Below, piece by piece: positions 54,529-61,855 of a DNA stretch of 64,000 bases (the first letter of the stretch is position 1; each line of letters opens with the position of its first letter). The notes under the pieces are model-generated. The model did not search any database, was not told the origin of the DNA, and saw only the letters and a list, made by a program, of their open reading frames with translations. Origin of the DNA: Anderseniella sp963700895. Lineage in GTDB: Bacteria > Pseudomonadota > Alphaproteobacteria > Rhizobiales > Aestuariivirgaceae. The position numbers were made by a program, and so were the translations under genes. Location: contig CAVOZI010000019.1 of NCBI GenBank assembly GCA_963700895.1, positions 10,891 to 74,890 of the forward strand, in the 5' to 3' direction.

Positions 54529-56511
54529 ATGAAACGCTTCGCAAATCACCTTTTCAAGGTCGCCGCCGTGGCGGTGCTGTCTGCGCTCGCCGCAGGGCCG
54601 CAGGCCGTGGCGCAGGATGCGCCGATTTCCGGCATCGACTGGCAGGTGGAGGACCGCTTCCGGTTCTTCGCCGATGCGGCCACGTTCGCCCCGCACCAGG
54701 CAGCGGCAGAGGCTTTTGCCGCGCTGGATGCGCCTGTGGACGAATTCGGCCGTAAGCGCATCGGAGCCGAATGGGTGGGGCCTGTCCTGTTCGCCGAGCG
54801 TCAGCTGGCTCAGGTGGCGCTGGAGGCGGGCCATGACGGCTGGGCCGCCAGGGCGTGGCTCGATACCGACGGCACCTTCACCTGCTGGAGCCCCGGCTAC
54901 CGGCGAGTGCGCGGCTCGTGCGTCGAGGACAAGGGCGAGGCGGGTTCGCGGCTGTTCCCGCGTCAGGTGCGCATTTCAGCGCGGCTCGGCGGCATGGGGG
55001 CGGCGCTGTTCGCGGGCAAGCAGTGTGCCTGGTTCATCCATACCGGCGGCGACCAGGACTGGCGGCGCGTCACCGAGGCCGACTGCGCGGGTGCTGCGGC
55101 GTTGGCTGCGCCGGTCAACCAGCAGTTCTCGCTGCTCGCTCAGGTGCTCGACCCTGCCAGCCCGGGCGGCGTGATGACCCAGGTCACCGCCGTTTATCAG
55201 GAGGTCAAGGCGCGGGTGATCATCGGGCTCGGTGACAGCTATGGCTCCGGCGAAGGAAACCCGGACTATCCGGCCAACTATTCCAAGAGCCGCACGGTGG
55301 CCGGCACCTTGCGGCCACTGCCGACCAGCCTGCCGCGCTGGCTCGACCCCGCCTGCCACCGCTCGGTCTATTCGCACCAGCAGCGCATCGCGATGCAGCT
55401 GGCGGCGGAGAACCGGCAGTCGGTGGTGTCATACCTGGGCTACGCGTGTTCCGGGGCCACCATTCCCGACATCGTCGAGGGCACGGACACCGAGACTGCG
55501 CACGTTGAACCGGTGTCGCAGGCATCCTTGCGTGATGCCGGGGTCAGCAAGGGGGTGGGCACGGTGCTCGCCCAGGCTGGCTGGTCGCAGCTTGACCATG
55601 CGGTTCGCGACCTGTGCGCCGACGAGGGTGCGGCCACGGCGGAGCGGCCACTAAAGGGCTGCGCACGGTGGCGGGCGAAGCCCGACTTGGTGCTGCTGAG
55701 CGTGGGCGGCAACGACATCGGTTTCGCCAATGTGGTCAAATGGGCGATGGCCGGCGCGGCGGTTGCCAAGGTGCGCTTCCTGTCGGGGGCCGAGACGCCC
55801 GAGACCATGCTGGCGCGCGCGCAGGGCAAGGCCGATCTCGCCAACTGTTCCAATGACGAGGCGGGCCGCCAGTGCCGGCTGTCCAACCGCTACGCCTCGC
55901 TGGCGGTGGCGATCGAGAACAGGCTTGGCCTGCTTGACCGGAGCAAGGTGGTCACCGGCCCCTATCCGGACCCGATGTCGTCGGAAACCGGCATGATCTG
56001 CGGCGCCGGACCGGTCAATGCGGGTGCCGATTCAGAGCATTTCGTCTCCACTGCCGATGAGCGGTTGCGGCGGTTGCAGCAGGCACTGTTCGAGGGCAAG
56101 AACCTCAACAACGCCATGAAGCAGGCGGTGTCGCGCACCGGCTGGACGTGGACGGACGCGCTGTCGTGGGCGGGGGCGTTCGACCGGCGGGGTGTCTGCG
56201 CCACGGCAGGGGCTCCGGCTGATGCGCTGGCGCACCTGCAACTGGTCAACGGCGAATGGCAGCCGGTGCCGCCGTCAGCAATGCCGGCCTATGCCAGCCG
56301 CCAGCGCTGGTTCCGCACCTTCAACGATTCCATCCTGATGCAGTTTTATGTCACCCGGGTGGAGCAGCTGTCACGCAATCCGCGCCAGCCCGTGGACTAT
56401 CACTACCAGGCCGGCATCTCGGGCTACTTCCACCCCACGGCGGAAGGGCAGGCGGTGATGGCGGACATGCTGATGAACGCGGCGCGCTGCCAGGTTTGGG
56501 ACGGGTGCTAG
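54529..56511 (+). CDS. Exported SGNH/GDSL hydrolase
   Basis: A 660-residue secreted esterase-like protein. Signal peptide about 1-29, then an N-terminal domain of about 200 residues with no family I know, then an SGNH hydrolase domain. Block I is GLGDSYGSGEGNPDY (nucleophile Ser), block III is SVGGNDIGF, and block V is YFHPTAEGQ with the catalytic His. Several Cys pairs in the second half may form disulfides. The likely substrates are lipids or acylated glycans outside the cell. It is divergent from the MarR gene. Confidence 0.86.
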   Translation: MKRFANHLFKVAAVAVLSALAAGPQAVAQDAPISGIDWQVEDRFRFFADAATFAPHQAAAEAFAALDAPVDEFGRKRIGAEWVGPVLFAERQLAQVALEAGHDGWAARAWLDTDGTFTCWSPGYRRVRGSCVEDKGEAGSRLFPRQVRISARLGGMGAALFAGKQCAWFIHTGGDQDWRRVTEADCAGAAALAAPVNQQFSLLAQVLDPASPGGVMTQVTAVYQEVKARVIIGLGDSYGSGEGNPDYPANYSKSRTVAGTLRPLPTSLPRWLDPACHRSVYSHQQRIAMQLAAENRQSVVSYLGYACSGATIPDIVEGTDTETAHVEPVSQASLRDAGVSKGVGTVLAQAGWSQLDHAVRDLCADEGAATAERPLKGCARWRAKPDLVLLSVGGNDIGFANVVKWAMAGAAVAKVRFLSGAETPETMLARAQGKADLANCSNDEAGRQCRLSNRYASLAVAIENRLGLLDRSKVVTGPYPDPMSSETGMICGAGPVNAGADSEHFVSTADERLRRLQQALFEGKNLNNAMKQAVSRTGWTWTDALSWAGAFDRRGVCATAGAPADALAHLQLVNGEWQPVPPSAMPAYASRQRWFRTFNDSILMQFYVTRVEQLSRNPRQPVDYHYQAGISGYFHPTAEGQAVMADMLMNAARCQVWDGC

Positions 56512-57239
56512 CGCAGCAGGCCGTTGGCGGTCATGAAGCGCTCGAACAGGCCGTGGCTGAGGCTGGTCAGGCGGGGCTCTTCCTCGCTCATGCGGGCAGT
56601 GAAGGCGGCATAGCTTCCGGGCTGGCCGGTGGCCTGGTCCATCGCGGTCTGCCATTGCGGGATCCAGCCGTGCACGGTGGGCAGGTCCCACTCATGGTGG
56701 AACTGGGTTGAGAAGGCATGGCCATCCACCGCCAGCATCTGCACCGCACACTTGTCCGACGACGCCAGCACCGTGGCAGAAACAGGCGCCTTGTGAACTT
56801 CGGCCTCGTGCCACTGGGTGACCGGCGTCGAACCGGTGAACGTGTTGAACACCCGGCAGGCGGCGGTATCGTTGGAGAACGTCACCGAGGACAGCCCGAC
56901 TTCCTTGTGGTCGGCCAGACCCACATCACCGCCCAATGCGGACGCCAGCAGCTGATGGCCAAGGCACAGGCCCACATAGGGCTTGGCCGCTACACCAACC
57001 CAGTCGGCGATGATGGCCTTCTCCTCGATCAGCCAGGGATGCTTGTCTTCTTCCCACACCTGCTGGGCGCCACCGAGCACCACCAGCACGTCGCTTGAGG
57101 ACAAGGCAGCGGCAGACGGGGCCTCGCCATGCTGCCAGTCGTGGAACGAGACATCGAAGCCGAGACCACGCAGCAGGGCCGGATAGAGCCCGCCGGTGTC
57201 TTCCTTCATGTGGCGGAAAATTAGGGCGCGTCTGGTCAT
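56508..57239 (-). CDS. Class I glutamine amidotransferase-like protein
   Basis: A 243-residue stand-alone GATase-1 domain protein. The nucleophile is Cys92 in GLCLGHQ and the partner residues are His181 and Glu183 in TQFHHEW (the usual Q-F-H-P-E with Pro changed to His). Such proteins are often annotated as GMP synthase-like but act on small amines such as gamma-glutamyl compounds. It overlaps the SGNH stop by four bases in convergent orientation, and its ATG overlaps the stop of the small Cys-rich gene upstream. Confidence 0.88.
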   Translation of the reverse strand: MTRRALIFRHMKEDTGGLYPALLRGLGFDVSFHDWQHGEAPSAAALSSSDVLVVLGGAQQVWEEDKHPWLIEEKAIIADWVGVAAKPYVGLCLGHQLLASALGGDVGLADHKEVGLSSVTFSNDTAACRVFNTFTGSTPVTQWHEAEVHKAPVSATVLASSDKCAVQMLAVDGHAFSTQFHHEWDLPTVHGWIPQWQTAMDQATGQPGSYAAFTARMSEEEPRLTSLSHGLFERFMTANGLLR

Positions 57240-57532
57240 TCAGGGGAGGGATTTGAACTGTCGAGGCGCGCAGCATACGCCTGACCCGGCTGATCCGGCA
57301 AGGCATCGTGATCAAGCCGCGCCTGCGGGCAGGTATCGCCGATCTTCTTCCACGAGGTGTTGTTCTGGTTCATCTCGCAGCGGCGCAGGGAGCCGCGGAT
57401 GCACATGACGCTGCCGATGTCGAAATACTCGCCATACAACCGGCAGCGGCAGTTGGGATCGGCCAGCACCGGGGCGCTGCCTGCGCCGGCGACGCAAGCG
57501 GCAACAGTGATGCATGTCAGCCAACGCCACAT
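57236..57532 (-). CDS. Small Cys-rich exported protein of unknown function
   Basis: A 98-residue protein with a signal peptide (about 1-24, ending VLA). The mature part contains the pattern NCRCRLYGEYFDIGS, then CIRGSLRRCEM and NNTSWKK, suggesting disulfides in a small periplasmic fold. I recall similar unnamed proteins in alphaproteobacteria but no function. The start at 57532 gives a clean signal peptide; its stop overlaps the amidotransferase start, so the two are probably co-translated. Confidence 0.7.
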   Translation of the reverse strand: MWRWLTCITVAACVAGAGSAPVLADPNCRCRLYGEYFDIGSVMCIRGSLRRCEMNQNNTSWKKIGDTCPQARLDHDALPDQPGQAYAARLDSSNPSPE

Positions 57533-57576
57533 GACCGGCAGTATACACGGCCCGCCGCGCGCTGGCGAGACGCAAG

Positions 57577-57789
57577 CTAGAGCAGCTGCAGCTCGGTGGC
57601 CTGCTGGCCGCGGCCGCGCCGGTCGTCCTGCAGCTCGTAGCTGAGCTTCATGCCCTCGGTGACCTCGGGAATGCCGGCGGCCTGCACGGCGGTGATGTGA
57701 ACGAAGATGTCCTTCGAACCGTCGTCGGGCTTGATGAAGCCATAACCCTTGGAGGTGTTGAAGAACTTGACGATGCCGGTATGCCGCAT
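57577..57789 (-). CDS. Cold-shock domain protein
   Basis: A 70-residue single cold-shock domain that binds RNA or single-stranded DNA. RNP1 is KGYGFIKP and RNP2 is DIFVHITAV; the central VQAAGIPEVTEGMKLSYE is usual for alphaproteobacterial Csp proteins. It lies 44 bases upstream of the small Cys-rich gene and is divergent from the DUF922 gene. Confidence 0.95.
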   Translation of the reverse strand: MRHTGIVKFFNTSKGYGFIKPDDGSKDIFVHITAVQAAGIPEVTEGMKLSYELQDDRRGRGQQATELQLL

Positions 57790-57921
57790 GGGTAGTCGCC
57801 CTCAGATGAATGCCAGTCAACGGTCCGCATGATAGCTGCCCAAATGGCAATTTGGTGACGCGGAAACCAATCGCGCAAAGTTCAGTTGAGGCACGCCGGG
57901 CGCGGCGCTAGACTCTGCCGC

Positions 57922-58521
57922 ATGAGAACCCTTTTGGCATATCTCGCGCTTGCCCTGGCGCTGTCCGGCGCGCTGACGGCAGCGCCCACCGGGGCCGGCG
58001 CCAAGCCCACGGTGAAGGTGCAGACGCAGCTGTACCGGGTGGACGGCGCCGACGCGGGCGCCATCGTGCGCTCGATGATGGGCCAGCACCGGCTGCTGGG
58101 CGGCCACGGAAGGGTGGGCCGCACGAAGATGACCCGCAAGATCGACTGGGAGTTCGACTCCCGGCCCGGCTCGTGCCGGATCAAGCGGCACACGGTGCGC
58201 CTCGACTTCCTGACGCAGCTGCCGCAGCACGTCTCGGAGAACCGCCTGAACGCCGGCTTGCGCAAGACCTGGCGCGGCTTCGCCCAGCGGGTGAAGTGGC
58301 ACGAGGCGCAGCACCGCAAGATCTGGCTCGACTGCGCGCGCTCGGCCGAGCGGCAGGTGAACGCCGCGCGGGCGGGCAACTGTGCCGATCTGGTGAAGAA
58401 GCTGGAGCGCATCTATGACAGCTCCAACGCGGCCTGCGACAAGCGCCACGCCGAGTTCGACCGGATCGAGACGGCGAAGCTGTCGAAGCACCCGCTGATC
58501 CGCGCCAGCGTGCGGAGGTAG
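57922..58521 (+). CDS. Exported DUF922 putative zinc protease
   Basis: A 199-residue protein with a signal peptide (about 1-27, ending AGA). The family motif is WHEAQHRKIW, an HExxH zinc-protease site, followed by a Cys-containing helical part (DCARSAERQV, NCADLVKKLE). DUF922 proteins are annotated as secreted Zn-dependent proteases without a known substrate. The start at 57922 is chosen to open the signal peptide directly. Confidence 0.82.
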   Translation: MRTLLAYLALALALSGALTAAPTGAGAKPTVKVQTQLYRVDGADAGAIVRSMMGQHRLLGGHGRVGRTKMTRKIDWEFDSRPGSCRIKRHTVRLDFLTQLPQHVSENRLNAGLRKTWRGFAQRVKWHEAQHRKIWLDCARSAERQVNAARAGNCADLVKKLERIYDSSNAACDKRHAEFDRIETAKLSKHPLIRASVRR

Positions 58522-58531
58522 TCTTTTTTGC

Positions 58532-58553
58532 TTTCCGCCGGCACGTCCGTGCC
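58532..58553 (+). repeat. Direct repeat copy 1 upstream of the MBL gene
   Basis: A 22-base unit that recurs at 59338-59359 with one difference. It contains the palindrome GGCACG-TC-CGTGCC. The two copies bracket the MBL-fold hydrolase gene. Confidence 0.7.
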
Positions 58554-58665
58554 GCCGTCCGTTCACGGGCTGGCAAATTTGCTGGACGCAAATTCTTGCC
58601 CTGCCACGGGGGGACCACTGCGGACAGGATTGCGCTTGCCACGCTTCCCCTCTAAACCCGACGCC

Positions 58666-59316
58666 ATGAACGACACACTCGAGCTTCCCATCCGCGCCGG
58701 CATCATTCCGGTCACCCCGTTCCAGCAGAACTGCACGCTGCTGTGGTGCACGAAAACCATGGACGGCGTTATCATCGACCCCGGCGGCGACGTGGCCAAC
58801 ATCCGTTCGGCCATCGCCCAGACCGGCATGAAGCCCACCGGCATCTGGCTCACCCACGGGCACATCGACCATGCCGGCGGCGTGGCGGAACTTGTCGAGC
58901 ACCTCAAGGTGCCGGTGACCGGGCCGCACCAGGACGACGCCTTCCTGCTGGCGGGCCTGGCGGAACAGGGCCGCGACTATGGCTTTGCGGCGCGCAACTG
59001 CACGCCGGACCGCTGGCTGGACGAGGGCGACACGGTGCGCGTCGGCGAGGTGGAGTTCGCGGTGCGCCACTGCCCGGGCCACTCGCCGGGGCACGTGGTG
59101 TTCCTCAACGAGGCGCTGAAGTTCGGCCACGTGGGCGACGTGCTGTTCCAGGGCTCCATCGGGCGCACCGACTTCGAGTATGGCGATCATGACGCGCTGA
59201 TCTCCGCCATCCGGGAGAAGCTGCTGCCGCTGCCGGACGACTTCACCTTCATCTGCGGCCACGGCCCGGCCAGCACCATCGGGCAGGAACGGCGGAGCAA
59301 TCCGTTTCTTCGCTGA
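58666..59316 (+). CDS. MBL-fold hydrolase (glyoxalase II-like)
   Basis: A 216-residue metallo-beta-lactamase-fold hydrolase. The zinc motif is THGHIDHAGG, with further ligands in RHCPGHSPGHVVF and GDVLFQGSIGRTD, and a late ICGHGP. This set is typical of the YcbL/glyoxalase II-like thioesterases. The start at 58666 (MNDTLE) is preferred; reading from 58528 includes the repeat. It is bracketed by two 22-base direct repeats. Confidence 0.9.
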   Translation: MNDTLELPIRAGIIPVTPFQQNCTLLWCTKTMDGVIIDPGGDVANIRSAIAQTGMKPTGIWLTHGHIDHAGGVAELVEHLKVPVTGPHQDDAFLLAGLAEQGRDYGFAARNCTPDRWLDEGDTVRVGEVEFAVRHCPGHSPGHVVFLNEALKFGHVGDVLFQGSIGRTDFEYGDHDALISAIREKLLPLPDDFTFICGHGPASTIGQERRSNPFLR

Positions 59317-59337
59317 CGCTCGAAACGGTTTGACTGG

Positions 59338-59359
59338 TTTCCGCCCGCACGTCCGTGCC
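59338..59359 (+). repeat. Direct repeat copy 2 downstream of the MBL gene
   Basis: Matches 58532-58553 at 21 of 22 bases. It starts 22 bases after the MBL stop. Confidence 0.7.
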
Positions 59360-59489
59360 TTTGATTGATCCCTGTCGGAGCTGCGCTCCTCCACGCCTCT
59401 TGGCCTGCTCATGCACTGGCACTCGCTTCGCTCGCTTGTGCTGCCGCAGGGGGAGGGCGGTATCCTGTGACGTTGAAGAAGCATTCCTC

Positions 59490-59655
59490 CCTCTCCCGCT
59501 GGCGGGAGAGGATTGGTGTGAGGGTGGGAGCGGCACGCCGCAGCCTTTCCACAATAGCCATCCCCGCCTTTCCTTCGTCATTCCGGCGAACGCCGGAATC
59601 CATGCCTCGCCGCTTGCGCAACCCTTGCCGCATGGACCCCGATTTGCATCGGGGT
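59490..59655. repeat. Mosaic of three intergenic palindromes (REP-like)
   Basis: CCTCTCCCGC-TG-GCGGGAGAGG (59490-59511), ATTCCGGCG-AA-CGCCGGAAT (59580-59599) and ACCCCGAT-TTGC-ATCGGGGT (59636-59655). Units of this kind are common as repeated intergenic elements in alphaproteobacteria; related text appears near 63960-63990. Confidence 0.75.
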
Positions 59656-59728
59656 GACGGCGTGTTTGGAACCGCCCACGCCAAACCGGCACCACGCCAT
59701 GTCTGGCTGATGTTGAGACCAGGAAACA

Positions 59729-59788
59729 CGGGCCACTCAGCGTCGCACCGGTGTTTGTAGTTTTGTAGGCGCTTCACTGAGCGGCCCG
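59729..59788. repeat. Long imperfect inverted repeat
   Basis: Arms of 14 bases (59729-59742 and 59775-59788) match at 12 positions and enclose 32 bases. It is not an integron attC (no GTTRRRY ends). It may be a structured RNA, a terminator-like element or a mobile-element remnant. Confidence 0.5.
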
Positions 59789-60112
59789 CCATGTGCAGTT
59801 TTTGCTTATCCGGCCGGCCCGGGGCCCTGAGCGGTCTTCGCCCCCGTGGACGGAACCCACCCGCACTGAATGGTGGAATTACGGTTCCCCGGCAAACCCC
59901 GCACGCATCGCTGCAGAACAGGGAGCCGCCACTGACGCCAACTGTGACGTCGGCACGCACCGGTTTCGCCCCTCTCGCGCGTTGGCGTGCGTTACGTCAC
60001 CGCCGCCCGAGAGGCACACATGCCTTCACCCGGGACTGGGACGCTAGCCAATCCTTCCTGCCGGGGAAGATGGGAATATATGTATAGGAATTTAGAGAAG
60101 GAGTCAAGAGGG

Positions 60113-60568
60113 TTAGATATGCCAGCTACGATAGTAAGGATCGGTTGCCAAACTTGGGTGATTTAATTTTATAGCGGGCAACTTCAATTTCATCGCTTTA
60201 TTTCGCGAAAAAGAGAGAATAATTAGTGCCTTTGACAAAATAATTTTTGTTGGAAATGTCTTATTTTGCTCTTTGCAATAAGCAAACTGCTGATTTGCGA
60301 CTTTGGCATCGGTTCTAATGGCGTAGTGGTAATCCTTCAATGAAATAGACTGTGCGTTTCCTGAATCAGTAATCAAACTAATATATTGATGCGCAGTCAC
60401 AGATGAATCCAGAAGTCGAGCCGCAGCGCCTCCTACCGCTCTGCCCAACCAATAATCATTAGCCCACTTCCTCTGTGTTTTCTTTATCAACTCTAATAAC
60501 TCTGGTGCATCTAAAAATTTTACACCCATCAATAAAGCTGAATATATACCAAAATAACCTCCATGCTG
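60113..60568 (-). pseudogene. C-terminal fragment of an AT-rich foreign gene, cut by IS30
   Basis: An open frame continues from inside the IS30 boundary to a stop at 60113, giving about 150 residues with no proper start: GGYFGIYSALLMGVKF runs straight out of the element's edge. The composition is clearly AT-rich, unlike the rest of the window, and the codon use is different (many AAA, ATT, TTA). A Met at 60529 could start a shorter version but has no ribosome site. I do not recognise the family. The missing N-terminal part is not found on the other side of the element, so a deletion or rearrangement followed the insertion. Confidence 0.65.
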
Positions 60569-61592
60569 GATTCACATTTCAAGTGCAACACCGAGGTGTT
60601 GAGCGAAGGCCTCGATTGGGGTCTGGAAGCCGAGGCATTTTCGCGGGGTTGAGTTGAGCATCCAGACGATGTCGTCGAGGTCTGCATCACTGTAGTCGGA
60701 CAGCGATGTCTTGCGCGGTAACTCACGTCGCAGCCGTCCGTTGGTGTTCTCGATGGAGCCACGCTGCCAGGGGCTGTGAGGGTCACAGAAATAGGCTGGC
60801 ATGGCGATCTTTTGCCGGACCTTTTCATGCCGGGCGAACTCTCCGCCATTGTCATGAGTGATGCTGCGACGCGCAATGCCGGGCAAGCCTTGCAGTTCGG
60901 TGACGATGGCCTCGGCAGTATCGCCTGCATCCTTGCTGTGAAGCCGGCGGACCAGCGTCAGTCGGGTGGTGCGCTCGTGCAGGGTGAGCAGGATGTCGCG
61001 CTGGCGGCGGAAGTGCACGAGATCGCCCTCCCAATGACCAAACTCGCATCTTTGAGCAACGCTTTCAGGGCGTTGACTGATCGGCACACGATCAGGAATG
61101 GCCGGCTCCCGCTTGCCGTTGCGCACCCGGCGGCCTCGTTTCGACTTGCGCTGGGCCAGGTATCGCGGCAGCCCCGTGCGGCGGCCTGCCGGACTGTAGA
61201 CATACCGGTAGATGGACTCCGTCGATACCGTGTGGTCGACTTCATCGAGCTCCATCCGCCCGGCGATCTGTTCCGGAGACCATCCCATGGCAAGGCGGTC
61301 TTCGACATAGTCGCGAAGGTGGGTGGAGCGCTCAATGCGTGACCCCCGCAGCTTCCTCGCCCAGGCACGGCGTTCCGCGCTGATGGGGTTGTAGCCATCA
61401 ACCCGTCGGTTACGCCCCAACTCCCGGTAGATACTGCTGCGGTTCCGGCCAAGCCGTTGCGCAATCTCGGTCTTCAAAAGCCCCAACTCCATCAGGCTGA
61501 ACAGCTGACAGCGGGCTTCAAGTGTGAAGTGATCATAATGTGTTCCCATGGCGATCCCGGATATACCCGGTGTCGCACTTGGTTTGCGAATC
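60569..61592 (-). mobile_element. IS30-family insertion sequence, about 1.02 kb
   Basis: Imperfect terminal repeats of about 25 bases: the left end starts GATTCACATTTCAAGTGC and the right end, reversed, starts GATTCGCAAACCAAGTGC. They enclose one IS30 transposase gene. No matching target duplication is visible in the flanking bases. Confidence 0.85.
60572..61549 (-). CDS. IS30-family transposase
   Basis: A 325-residue transposase, full length for the family. The N-terminal helix-turn-helix (GLLKTEIAQRLGRNRSSIYRE) binds the terminal repeats. The DDE catalytic set lies in FGHWEGDLV, THDNGGEF and GSIENTNGRLRRELP. The stop codon lies inside the left terminal repeat. The gene looks intact, so the element may still be active. 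Confidence 0.95.
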   Translation of the reverse strand: MGTHYDHFTLEARCQLFSLMELGLLKTEIAQRLGRNRSSIYRELGRNRRVDGYNPISAERRAWARKLRGSRIERSTHLRDYVEDRLAMGWSPEQIAGRMELDEVDHTVSTESIYRYVYSPAGRRTGLPRYLAQRKSKRGRRVRNGKREPAIPDRVPISQRPESVAQRCEFGHWEGDLVHFRRQRDILLTLHERTTRLTLVRRLHSKDAGDTAEAIVTELQGLPGIARRSITHDNGGEFARHEKVRQKIAMPAYFCDPHSPWQRGSIENTNGRLRRELPRKTSLSDYSDADLDDIVWMLNSTPRKCLGFQTPIEAFAQHLGVALEM

Positions 61593-61855
61593 TAGCGTGG
61601 TAGGCGTCCGGAACACTGATTAACGGCGGATTCGAGAACAACATAACGTAATGTTTGCTCCTGCCAAGTTTAGATGAAAGGGACTGGGATGAATGCGGTC
61701 TTCGGTGCTGGTCCCCGGGGACTCGCGACGGGCTTTGCCCGCGCCGCCCGAGGATGACAGGTTTTGGCCCAAGTTGAACAGTGTTGCCGGAACAGACGCG
61801 GAACACACCTTCATAAGTCATTGAATTTCGTAGATGTGGGTTTGATGCCGAAAAA
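61593..61855. other. Spacer between the two insertion sequences
   Basis: About 260 bases with no supported gene and no clear promoter. A GC-rich patch with CCCCGGGGAC lies near 61720. It does not continue the gene interrupted at 60113-60568. Confidence 0.5.

Larger units (their letters stand above)
59317..60112. other. Gene-free stretch of about 800 bases made of repeats
   Basis: No gene is supported on either strand. It holds a second direct-repeat copy (59338-59359), three palindromic units (59490-59655), a long imperfect inverted repeat (59729-59788) and about 300 bases with no structure I recognise. Open frames here are translations of the palindromes. The base composition falls sharply from about 60070, where the AT-rich fragment begins. 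Confidence 0.7.

Noticed and set aside
59409..59960. A 183-codon minus-strand ORF in the gene-free stretch
   Set aside because: Its middle is the translation of REP-like palindromes (for example the phrase MDSGVRRND), and the rest has no protein-like pattern.
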